This document shows, in pieces, positions 34,611-45,250 of a DNA stretch of 64,000 nucleotides (position 1 is its first letter; each line of letters opens with the position of its first letter). Position numbers and translations under genes: made by a program. The stretch is from assembly GCA_026724425.1 (NCBI GenBank), contig JAIUCV010000018.1, positions 3,488,942-3,552,941 of the forward strand, read 5' to 3'. This DNA comes from Erythrophleum ivorense. Its lineage: Eukaryota; Streptophyta; Magnoliopsida; Fabales; Fabaceae. A model generated the notes under the pieces. The model did no database searches and had not been told where the DNA came from. It saw only the letters and a list, made by a program, of their open reading frames with translations.

Positions 34611-35690
34611 GAAGAGAGAATTATCAAAAAAATAAAAAAACCATCTACCATTAGTAATAAATATATAAAAATAAAGAGGATGAATTATTGAAGACAAGTC
34701 AGAACGTGCATATGCATCTACTAGAAAACAAAAGGCTGAAGCTTGGATGGCATTAGATTATTCGTAGTATGGTGGAATCATTTAAAAAGAAAAAAAGATC
34801 TTCCGGTCAATCATCCAAGCTAAACAAATGATTTTGTTGTATTTTGTTCTTCATGATTATCAAAGAGAGGCTCTAGAAAAACCATCAACGATCAGTAATA
34901 GTAATAAAAAAATAAAGAGTTTTAATTATTGAGTCAAGTCAGAACTGGCATTTACTAGAAAAAGTAAAGGCTCAATTTGATATGCCATTAAATTATTCAT
35001 AGTTCGGTGGAGTCAATTTAAAAAAGTCTTCAAGTCACATGAATCACCAAAATAAAAAGTTGTTAATTAGCATAGTTTATAGACGTCACGTTTTGTTTTA
35101 TTTGGTATGGTATATAGTATGTGAGTGGTGTTTATCCCTAACTCTACGTTTGCCTCTATCTTTTTAAAAAGAAAATAAACAGCGTTGGATGTCGGATTGT
35201 CGAAATTTCATGGCCAATCAGTCAAGAGTAAATGGTCGTAATAAAGAATCACAGCTCACAATTTTCAGTCATTGTTTTATAAATAGATAGTAAAATTGGG
35301 ATATACCTCTTCAAAAATAAGTTTTGTTAATTCTAAACGTAACTAAAATTAAGAAAAGAGACTTTGAACAGAAATAAATGAAAAGAGGGTGGAGATAACT
35401 AAAATGCTTCTGTGAATAGTGCTTAAAATTAATTCAATACTTGTACAAACTAATATAATAAAATTAATAGATAAAAATAAAATCATTCAAAACCGAGGTC
35501 CCCTATGAAAACTAAAGGCTCGAGTTTAGATGACATTAGATTATTCATAGTCAGGTGGAATCATTCGAAACCGTCTTCAAGTCACATGAATAACCAAAAC
35601 AAGTTAGCATAGTTTACAGTCTTGTGGACGTCACTTTTTGTTTTATTTGGTATAGTATATGGGTGGTGTCTATCTAAGTCTTTACTTATG
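34611..35690. repeat. three diverged copies of a 180-260 bp direct repeat
   Basis: Copies at about 34640-34820, 34880-35137 and 35501-35683. Shared landmarks include AGGCT..., ATTATTCATAGT.CGGTGG, CTTCAAGTCACATGAAT and GTTTTATTTGGTATNGTATA. No coding content recognised. Confidence 0.75.
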
Positions 35691-36531
35691 TGTATCTCTT
35701 TTTTTAGTTTTTTTTAATTTTTTGGTAAATAAGGAATTCATCCAAAGAAATGAACACGGGTACACGGAGCCACTAGCTCATAACAAGCAACAAAGCCTAC
35801 GAAAACTATTGAGCTTACATGATCAGCTTTACAATGACTAAGTACTAAAAATCATCAGAGACTATATCGAGAACAAAAGAAATTAAGAAAATTTAAGGAA
35901 GATTAAATAATATAATTTTATTTGCCAATATTATCAGAGGTGCGCAAATGATATAATTTTATCTTACTGTTATCATATTCACATTTTTTCTTTTAGTAGA
36001 GTTTCTACTAGGGAAAATAAGTATTTGAGAATTGTGTGAATTTTTACATTCAATATTACTTTCTTCTTGATTAAAAATAACCTAAAAAATTTATTTTCTA
36101 TATTGGTTTTTTGTATCTTTTAAGTATAAATTTGATTGTGAAACCCTCATTTTTATAGAACTATATTCATGTTTGTCAATAATATATATTATTTTGGTGT
36201 TAAAAAAAAGCAACATATATTATCAAAGTTGCGCAAATATTTATACGACAAATATATTTTACGTAAGTGAAAAGTGAGAAAATCACAAAAAATCATATTA
36301 AGAAACTTTTATTCACATTGTAAAACTTTATATACAAATTCATGGAATGTTTTCTGATGCTTTACAATGAATCAGATACAGAAAGTTATAGGGCTTGGAC
36401 AAATTTCATACTATTTTTAATAAGACTATAACTCTTTGGAATGTACAATTCCTCTTTGTAGCATTTTTCAATTAGGGAACTTGTTTCATCATTGTTTTTT
36501 GCATTCCCATTTACTATTTGTATAGTGGAAT
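35691..36531. other. unassigned AT-rich stretch
   Basis: No recognisable element or gene. It borders the CACTA element on its left side; base composition is very AT-rich with scattered poly-T and poly-A runs. Confidence 0.5.
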
Positions 36532-36534
36532 ATT

Positions 36535-36830
36535 CACTGTCAGGAAAAAGGCTTTGGCAGTTATTTTTTACTTTTATTGGCAAGTCATGTTCATCAACAA
36601 TGCAATTGCCAACAAAATAGGGCCACATTTGTTGGCAGTTTAAAACCGTTTAAAACCGACAACAAAAGCTTTGTTTTATTGCTGGTTTGTAATTAACTGA
36701 GAAAAAAAAATCAAACTTTTATCGATAGTTATTTACAATAACTGTCAACAAAGATAAACTTTTGTTAGTAGTTATTTTCAATAATTGCCAACAACGATTG
36801 CCTTTGTTAGTGGTTTGAAATAAAACCACT
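36535..36830. repeat. CACTA subterminal repeats, low-coordinate side
   Basis: Repeated motifs TTTGGCAGTTATTTTT, TTGCCAACAAA, TTGTTGGCAGTTT and TAACTGTCAACAAAG on both strands. A minus ORF at 36386-36628 overlaps these repeats and is therefore not called as a gene. Confidence 0.78.
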
Positions 36831-37534
36831 ATCTTTTTCTCATTTTTTTTAATCATTTACCCCTAATTTATGTACCACGAGTACCTTTGGCAATTTTAAT
36901 TAATTTTTTATTCCTAGTTCTATCTCTGCTAGCCATCAATTATTTACCAACTAAAAACACTAGCTAATCATTTAAAAAGAATTATTATAAAGTAATTAAA
37001 GATCACTTATTCTTTTTATTAATCAATCAAAGAAAATTACAATCAGTAATCAAATGTACTAACAAATTAAAACAAGTGAAAATTAATACAAGCTTATTAC
37101 AAACTAAATCAAAAGACACTATTGGAACACATTTTGAGACAACTCTTCCTTGTGTTCATCTATCTAAGTATCAAAATATTCTTTGTGATATGAGTTCGAG
37201 AAGTATTGCAAAATTAAATAACAACAATTTGAAGTTAGATAATTAGAATTTGGTCAAATTTCATAAGTATATTTTTAAATCAAGTTCTATATTAAAGAAA
37301 AATTGGCAATATAACGATTTAAAAATAAAGATTTCCTTGGCCTTAAGTCCTCTTTTTATAACTAATAATAGCAAATTATATACTAACATCACTAAATACA
37401 TCTAGTAATAGCAAATTGTTAGCAATTAATAGCATCTCATAGTTAAATTTTAGTATACAAGAAAACATAAAGACAAGGAAAAGCATCAAATCATTTAAAG
37501 GAACTGAATTACATATCATATCTAGGATTGTAGA

Positions 37535-38250
37535 CTATTCATGTGTGATGATATCTTTCATGAATCTTATCACATAGTATCCATAGTCTATGCAATTTGG
37601 TTGTTTTGAAGCTATAAAAATCTAATAAAAAACAATAAAGTTAGAAAATTATGTGCTCAATAATGCTCGAATATTGATAAATACCTTTACTTTATTCTAT
37701 TTGTATAATGTGGTGAATGTTTTTGACTTCAGCACCTTAAGCTCACGATTTGCACAAAACATCACCATGGCTCTATCAAGTGAGTGAAAAAAAAACTTAA
37801 TATAAGAAACTATTTTGAAATTAAAACACAAACATATAAAAAATATGTAAAAAATAAATGTATATGCTTACTGATTAAATAACTCATGCATCTGCCCATA
37901 GTTTGTTAGGTTGCCATTCAAAAGATTCATGTAATATATTTTTGGAGCATAGAGATTGATGATGATCAACATTTAGTGTGCCCTAAGACAATTAACTAGT
38001 GTTAGCAAATTCTAATTAAACAATTGACATTTAAATTATATATAATTGAAAAGTTCAATACTAAGTGACTCACTTTTGCATGTAAAGCGCCAAGAATAAC
38101 ACCTCATTCTCAACTTTTGCAATGAATAGATCTGCCACTTGTTGTGATTGAGTTGTAAGCTGGCTATACAACATCTATGGAGTAAAAATGGCTATATCAT
38201 GTGGATTGATAATATGAACCTTATTGTAATGTTGCCAAGGACCAACAATG
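37535..38250 (-). pseudogene. Ulp1-like (C48) cysteine peptidase remnant in the CACTA element
   Basis: Plant CACTA elements often carry a domain related to SUMO proteases. On minus I see KVENEVLFLALYMQK near 38080-38120, then a 91-bp intron (GTGAGT at 38073 to AG at 37983), then an exon that would open with the catalytic His followed by a stop where Trp is expected and MLIIINLYAPKIYYMNLLNG (37972-37913). A further exon near 37778-37695 reads AMVMFCANRELKVLKSKTF. The last exon (about 37622-37535) ends with DYGYYVIRFMKDIITHE: relatives have Asp-Cys-Gly, so the nucleophile Cys is Tyr (codon 37585-37583). The Asp expected in the L-D-S/P-L box also appears as Asn. Inactive. Confidence 0.78.
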
Positions 38251-38900
38251 TATGGTACAAGTACTTAAAATGAAGAAACCAATAGATTAATGATAAATTG
38301 ATATGAACATAGTAAAAAATAGTTTATGAATAGTAGATGAAGTATCTAATATATAAATTAATAATAGTGGCCCCTATCATTTCATGTTAGAGGATGTCGT
38401 TTATTACTTTCATTTTAAGCACATCCTGTGTTTTTCTATTGTAAATCTCTTTATCAAAATTTATAATTTTTATGCTATTATCCCCTAACATCTATTCTAC
38501 TAATGCTTCAAGTGCCAATCTATATTTGTTTGAAACCTGAGGGTCGGGCTTTGGCTTTGACGGTGCAATAATTGTTTCCTTACTAAGTCTTGGCACTTTT
38601 CAGGTGTTTTCTCTTAGACTGTGCAACAAAGTGAGTTAATTTAATTTGGAATTAATAAAGAATTATAAGCAAGTGAACCATAAGGAAGTGAACAATAAAG
38701 CTCTTAACACTCCATCCATTTCTTGATTTAGTATAGCAAGAATACAATGGTTTTCCTACATCACTTTTCAACCTCACAAACATTTCAGGACAATTCTAAA
38801 GTTCCTCTTCAACCACATTTGTCATCTCTTCAAGATGGTCGACCCCATATGTACTTGTATAAAAATCATTTAAGGCATAACTCCCACTATACTCTCAGTT
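38251..38900 (-). other. CACTA interior, probable degraded coding region
   Basis: Lies between the two recognised domains. On minus there are short protein-like stretches (for example YRLALEALVE near 38520) but no family motif, and stops are frequent. The small + ORF at 38747-39001 is antisense to the transposase-associated domain and is not called. Confidence 0.45.
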
Positions 38901-38924
38901 ACTATGCTCATCCATCGTCTTTCC

Positions 38925-39158
38925 ATACTTTGTCCAACATCCATCATCTTGCCATACTTTGTCCAACATGCATAACTTTGGTCAATCTCATTACATATTA
39001 AATAATCTTCTAACTTAGCTACACTAATTTGCTTCACATGATGGCATACAATTTTACTAAGATTTTTTTGCATATTCAACTGCAAACCTAATAAACTCTT
39101 TCACTCTATCTTCGTATTTCCTAGATAGATATTTGGCATACATCCATTTCTGGTCCAT
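38925..39158 (-). pseudogene. CACTA transposase-associated domain (N-terminal)
   Basis: From ATG at 39158 on minus: MDQKWMYAKYLSRKYEDRVK, then EFIRFAVEYAKK. After a one-base slip in an A-run near 39070 it continues in another frame as KIVCHHVKQISVAKLEDYLI and then CWTKYGK. This matches the pattern of the plant transposase-associated domain (W-M-Y, then F-I-x-F-A, then a C-P-C-x-x-C knuckle, then Y-x-C-W-x-x-H-G). The knuckle has lost two of its Cys and the final His is Tyr. A 29-bp tandem duplication follows directly (about 38905-38965). The remaining transposase is not recognisable. Confidence 0.72.
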
Positions 39159-39924
39159 TCCTTTTCAATCTAACAAGAACCAATTTGAGAGAAATACAGT
39201 TAGTGACTCTTAATTTGCTTGGACTCCTACCTATTACTCTACTAAATACTGCCCCATTATGCTTTATTTAATTATTATTTTTGTTTCAATCTGTAATCCT
39301 AGGAAAAATTAGCAGCATGACGAATTAAAAATGGAAGTTTTCTAGCCTTAAGCCTTCTCTTTAAACTAAAATAGTACAATATTTCAATATTCCAGTAGTT
39401 TATAATGAAAGAATAATGATAGGAAAGTGTTAATTTTTACAAAAAAGGAGTTTTAACAATTCCAATATTACAATATTCCAATAGCCCTTTCCCAAGCCTT
39501 TTGCTTTATAATTTTTACAAAAAAAGGGATTTAACAATGCATATAATTCACATTAAAAGAAAATCCTTCTAAATTAAAGAACAAAATGAAATTCCCAAGC
39601 CATTTTTGTCTCCTTTGCAACCTTGGCACTTCTCAACTTAGTCTCTTTAACTTGTTCTCTTCTTGGCACATCTCACAACATTTCTCTACTATCCTTTTCT
39701 CTACTATTTATAGAACCTCCATTTCCCAACTCATTTTTTTCGACTCTATCTCTCGATGGCTCTCTTCCCATTTTCAGTGGCTTTCAAGTGTGAAAGGAAC
39801 ATTACAAGACTGAAATGAGGAGGAGAGGGTAGAAGACACACCAAAGGGGGGGAGCTGCACCAGTTTCACATTAGGGAACAAACTATTCTGACATAAAATA
39901 GGTTTAGAAAATAAATTAAAAAAA
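39159..39924. other. CACTA 5' untranslated or intron region
   Basis: No recognisable protein. It lies between the transposase-associated ATG and the subterminal repeats on the high-coordinate side. An ORF at 39586-39813 on + is unsupported. Confidence 0.45.
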
Positions 39925-40219
39925 GTCTTAGTTGGCAGTGCTATAGCCAACTATACTACCCATTTTGTTGGTAGTTCTTAAAAAACTACCAACTATATTA
40001 AACCATGTTATTGGTGGTATTTTAAGAACTATTAACTATCTTAAAAAATCACTAACTATATTTTTTTAATTGGAAATTCTTAAAAATCATTGACTACGCT
40101 ACACTGACTCATTTTGCTAATGATTTTTTTAAGAACTACCATTTATATTATTGTAGTTAGTGGTTTTTAAAGAATTGTCTAATAAATATGTGTTAACATA
40201 TACTATTTTTATAGCAGTT
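39925..40219. repeat. CACTA subterminal repeats, high-coordinate side
   Basis: Repeated TTGTTGGTAGTTCTTAAAAA, ACTACCAACTAT, ACTAACTAT and GTAGTTAGTGGTTTTTAAAG units in both orientations, mirroring the repeats at 36535-36830. Confidence 0.78.
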
Positions 40220-41217
40220 ATTGTTTATCATTTTCTTTTTTTTTTCCAAACTTTCTCTATTTTATTATTTTTTATTTTTTTAAATTTAAACTATGCCATA
40301 TAATTGACATGAATTTTATATAATTACATAAAATCTACGTCAAATTGTACTGAAAAACTAATTACTTGCTGCATTATATGTGTCACCAATCTATTTTTTC
40401 TGGATATGTATTTGTTGAATATAAATTTTATTTTCTAATTTGGAGATTCTGACAATACTTTATCATATCACATGCCCTTTGCGCTTGATGTCTACAGGTC
40501 CATCATGCACCATGCCTTCTCTGCTTCACGCGTACAAATGCATCAGGCAACATTGATGTTAGACTTGACGGGCTAGACTCATGTAAAAATCAGCTAAGTT
40601 TTTTTTTTTTTAAAGTATAGCAATAGCTTCATTATAATTCGGGTATGAACTCGACTATGAAAAATGTATCCGGCCAAAAAAAAGGAATTTAGTATTTTAA
40701 TAAAAAAATATAAAATATTGTGTAATAGTGATTTAAAATTTATTTTTTATAAAATATTGTGATTTTTTGTATTACATAATATATCATTTTTTATTAATTT
40801 ATTTTTTATCTAAATATTGATAATTTTTATCACATAATATTATAATTTATTTTTAATTTTTTATTAAATATTACTATTTCAATGATTGAAAATAAGAAAA
40901 AGAAAGCAAAAGGAAAAGTGAATGAATATAGGTTAATAATATAAAAATTAAAAAAAAGATAGTCTAGGTAAAAAAGAAAAAAAAAGCTTAAATTTGACTT
41001 GTATTTTATTCAAGCTTTCTAAAAATGAACTTATTTTTTTCAATTTCTTTTAGATTTGGATTTAGATTTATATTTTTTTCAATTTTTTAAATTTATATTT
41101 ATTTATTTTTTAGATCAAATCGACTTTCAACTCATGACTAAGTCTAATGGAGTTAAGTCGGTTGATTGGAAGGAGGGAAACTTAGTCCCTTTTTTCTTGT
41201 TAAGAGAGTTTTTTATT
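40220..41217. other. unassigned AT-rich stretch
   Basis: Extremely AT-rich with long A and T runs (for example 40589-40612 and 40970-40987). A short GC-richer patch at 40465-40580 shows no known motif. It separates the CACTA element from the MULE. Confidence 0.5.
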
Positions 41218-41393
41218 TTTTACCCTGAAGAATCCTATCAAAGTCAAGCCACGTTCAAATTCTCTGCATAGCGCTCCCCGCATCTTGCCCTGCACATCGA
41301 TGAAATGACGTTGTTTTAGCATTTAAACACTCCAACAACCCAAGAGACTCATGTGAAATCAATACTGAAAACACACTATTTTTTAGTTTAATG
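41218..41393. repeat. MULE left inverted repeat, outer part
   Basis: Matches the reverse complement of about 51400-51570 and is cut at 41393 by the solo LTR that duplicated TAATG. Confidence 0.82.
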
Positions 41394-44300
41394 TGTAACA
41401 TCTGGTCCTTCTGTAAACGTGAGAAATGCAATATTTGGTTTCTCCATGAATGTGCAAAATACACCGGATATACAAGGAAGTCTCCTGAGATGAATAATTT
41501 AAGGTCAAATAAAATTTAGATAAAATTTTAAATAATGAAAAATAAGGATTTGAGTCTTGAGTTACACAAAAACTTAGGTTAGAGTGGTTCAAAAAATTGC
41601 TGAAAGTTTAATGATATTTTCATAATTTCTTGCAATTTTTAGAATGCTCATATGAGGGCTTTTCAAATGGAAAATTTGAGCTCTCTAGGGTTCTCAGAGG
41701 CCCTGAAAACCATAGGAAGCCTCAGAACAGTTAAAACCCCTCCAGTATACATTTTCCAATGATGGTGAACCTGAACTTTGACTGATTCATTCAGAAAGGT
41801 TTAAACTCCAAATTAAGTTATTCCAAAGGTATTTTATAAGATTGGAATCCTAAATTTTATGATGGAAAAGATGGTTCTAAAAAAGGAACTAAAACGAAGC
41901 TAAAACGAAAATGCCAATTACAAGGGACAAAAATGAAAATTTTGAAACAATTAATTTAAGACGCTCCCTTATATAAAGTGGCATCCCATTTTTGGTCTAT
42001 CCTATCTGACTTGAGCTTTGACCAAAATAGAAGGAAATGCTACTTGAGAGAGGCACACAAGAAGAACCAAGAAGGAGGGAGAGAAAGCTAAAGAAAGGTG
42101 AGAATTTTTAATTAATTTCATGCTTCTTCTTCTTGAAACCTTGTTCTCCTTCTCCCAAGCTCCCTTTCCATAGTTTTGTTAAATGAAATGGTTTTGTTTT
42201 GGCCTTGAACTAGAGGGAAAAAATTAGAGTTTCAAAGAGGAAGCTAAAGCAAGGAGAAGGACTTTTGGAAAGAGCTTGAATCCAAGGTAATTTCCTGTTT
42301 TTTGTTGCTTCTTCCTTCTTACTCTTCCTTGTGTATGTAACACCTAAAAACATAACCATCTAGGGGAGGAAATTTCTGACCTTTTGGAAAGAGCTTGAAT
42401 CCAAGGTAATTTGTTGCTTTTTGTTACTTCTTCCTTCTTGTTCTTCCTTATGTGTGTAACGCCTAAAAACATAACCATTTAGGGGAGGAAAGTTCTGACC
42501 TAGAACTAATAAGAAACTATGAAATTGGAGTGTGGCAACTTAGAATATGTCAAGAAATTGCAAGAAAAACCAATGAAATCCAAGTGGGGAAAGTATAGAA
42601 CTCTTGAATGTAATGCAAAAACTATTTTGATTCTTAAATTTCTTTACATGTGTAAGTGTTTAATTGAGCTCCTAAGACCTCTAGGAAGCCTCTCAAGTGG
42701 CTCTCCTATCAAGGAAAAATCAAAAGCTCCATGGCCTCATTCCTTCCCTTATGGTTGGGCCAAGACTAGATGGATAGGTTAGGGAGTGTTTTAATTTGTT
42801 ATAGCCTTGGTTTAGGACTTCATATGATGGAAGAAGATGGGAGAAACCCTTGGGAAAAATTTAGGAGTCATGGATTAGGAGATGAGGCAATGGCTTCCAT
42901 AATGTAATCTTATGAAGTAACTTGTGTCTAGGCTTTTGAAAGTGAGTGTGTGATGGCTCCAAGGACCTTAAATGAGGTCAACAGGCCTAGATATGAGAAG
43001 AGAATAGAGTTTAAAACTTGAATTATGGAAGTTACTTCATTAGGACATTAATGGAACCATATTGTAACTAATGGAACAAAGTGTATTCTTATGTGTAAGT
43101 TTAGGGTTTTGGCTTGCTTTAAGAATATAATTGATTGTTATTCATGATGTTTAGGCTAAGAAAACCAAAACCTGTTTAGTTGTGCTTGTGGAATTAAGAA
43201 AGGGAAGGAACAAGCAAAGTAAAGCTTAAATAAATACCAAAGTAGCTCTCCACCTCATTCTTCTTGAATCCTTGGTTTTATATATATTATTGTGTGCTTG
43301 TACATAGCTTAGTGAATTATGAATATGCCACTTGATGCTATGATATTGCATTGGTGCCAATGTATTTTCTTGAATGGTATTGATTGTGAAATTGGTTCAA
43401 AAGGGTGAGGTGATGCCAAGAGTCCCTTGATGTAGGTGAGACAAGGCCGAAAGTCTCATGGATGGGTGAGGCCAAGTTAAAAGTCCCTAGGCCAAGGGTA
43501 AGGCTAAACTAAAAGCCCTTAAAGCTCATTCTTGATTTTGATGTTAAATGGTCGCATAGAAATGTGGCTTTGTGTACCTTATGTTCATGTTAGTTTCCAC
43601 ACTTATGCCTTTGATATGTATATGCCATGAATGCGTGTTTGAATGAGTGTGTGAGATATTAAGATTCCATGAATCCCACCCCTTCCCTCTCCTATCTCAT
43701 ATGATCTAGGTGGTGCCTAAAAAGAGAAAAATGCAAGCCAAGAAGTTTAAGAGACATTGTTTTGAGAAATATGTAGCTTTTCTTGTAACTAGATGTCAAA
43801 GTGGATATGTACATGCTATTCTTGAGTTGTACACATTTTAGCCAATGTAATATCATGTATGAATGATGTATGAATCCTACTTAATGGCAAATTAATGATA
43901 AAATGTAATTTGGACACATGAGGGCCTATCTTTACTTATGCATTCTTGGACTTGGGATGGCCAAGATGAGATACATGGTTTTTTGGACCACTTGGATATT
44001 GATATATGTTGTAATTATAATTTCAAATTTGTCCAAGAGCTACTATAACATAAAGGAAATCATTTGGACCAATTGAACTATTACTTGACACCAAAATGAC
44101 TATAATGGTAGGCTATAACAAAATCTATCCAAATGAGTTCTTCTTGATCTGAAATGTGGCATGCCTATAGATCTTATTGAGAGCTTTTTAAGGAACCTAA
44201 AGTGCATAGTAGTTGAAGGTTTACAGAATTTTTGGTGAATTTTTGAAGTTAGCTAAAAATTTTAAAAATGACAGTGGCACTGTTCATATGGTCTGAAAAT

Positions 44301-45097
44301 TCACCTCTGTTATTCATAAGCTAAACAATGTCCAATGGACATGAAATTTTATAAGAAAAATTAGACATTCACAGTGAGTTATGCCAACTGGAATCACCTC
44401 AATTGGCTGTCTAGAGAGGGAAATATGAATTTTTGAAGTTTTTGTTCTGTTTTAAGGGAACAGTCAGACGTATATCTCTATTCCATTGATTTTTGGGATA
44501 TAGATGCTTTGGAATTGATCTAGGACTATTTTTTGCCTCTAGTTAACATCTGTAGCTTTCTAAATTAGTATATTTTGCACCAATTAGATTTTTTCAGAAT
44601 TAATTGTGCATTTTTGAAATTTATATTAATAAGTTGTATTAGAAATAGTCTAAACTTTGCCACTTTTCTATCGTCAAACATGGTCCAGATAAGGTGTTCG
44701 TGGCTTGGAATTATTTTTAGTGTAAAATTAACATCTAGAGCATTCTAGAAAGCTATGGGTTACTTGATTTTGATTTTGATTTTTCTAGATTTAGTTATGA
44801 ATTTTTAAAGTTGCAAGTAAAAACTTGAAATTCTAACCTAAGGCAAAATGTGAATATTTCTAGTTTGTAGCTTTGGATCTGTGAGTTATGGATTTTTTTA
44901 AGATGTTTATGATTTTTATGGAAGTTATAAGACTCAAGAATGTTGTTGGTGAGTTCATGAGGCCCATGAGACATGGAATAGAATTTTTAACCCCAATATA
45001 ATGCTTATAAACATAATATTTTATTGTTTTTTCTCCAGAATTGGTTGAGATGATGCTTGAGTATGTAACGTTGAGATTGACATATTAGGGTATGACA
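41394..45097 (+). repeat. solo LTR inserted in the MULE left inverted repeat
   Basis: Starts TGTAACATCTGG and ends GGGTATGACA, 3704 bp, with a perfect TAATG target-site duplication (41389-41393 and 45098-45102). The inverted repeat of the MULE resumes exactly at 45098. It carries a shortened 30-bp array at 43402-43525 and a 119-bp tandem duplication at 42262-42500. The ORF at 42519-42782 is not recognised. Confidence 0.95.
42262..42500. repeat. 119-bp tandem duplication within the solo LTR
   Basis: Copies at 42262-42380 and 42381-42500, each starting CTTTTGGAAAGAGCTTGAAT and ending TTCTGACC; only a few bases differ. Confidence 0.92.
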
Positions 45098-45102
45098 TAA
45101 TG

Positions 45103-45250
45103 AAATGGTGCATTTTGAGTAATAAAACTCAGAAAACAAACTTGCTCAATCTCATCCGTTCGTCGTTCATTGATCGGCACAGTCCATTTACTTCCATTTA
45201 TATGCAGCATCCAGCATGTTTTCATTGTCTTCTTCCAATAGGCTAAGAAG
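45103..45250. repeat. MULE left inverted repeat, inner part
   Basis: Reverse complement of about 51240-51400, with scattered substitutions; similarity fades near 45250. Confidence 0.82.

Larger units (their letters stand above)
36535..40219 (-). mobile_element. CACTA (En/Spm-like) DNA transposon, decayed
   Basis: Left end CACTGTCAGGAAAAAGG at 36535 and right end, read on minus, AACTGCTATAAAAATAG at 40219; I count about 10 of 17 matches. Both sides are flanked by ATT (36532-36534 and 40220-40222), the 3-bp duplication expected for CACTA elements. Subterminal regions are full of short repeats related to TTGGCAGT/ACTGCCAACAAA. Inside, on minus, are a transposase-associated domain (39158-38925) and an intron-bearing Ulp1-like peptidase remnant (38250-37535). 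The ends are degenerate, so exact boundaries are an inference. Confidence 0.75.

Noticed and set aside
36386..36628. 80-residue minus ORF with protein-like composition
   Set aside because: It overlaps the CACTA subterminal repeats (TTGGCAGT/ACTGCCAA units), so its reading frame is a by-product of the repeats.
38747..39001. 84-residue + ORF
   Set aside because: It is antisense to the CACTA transposase-associated domain and a small tandem duplication.
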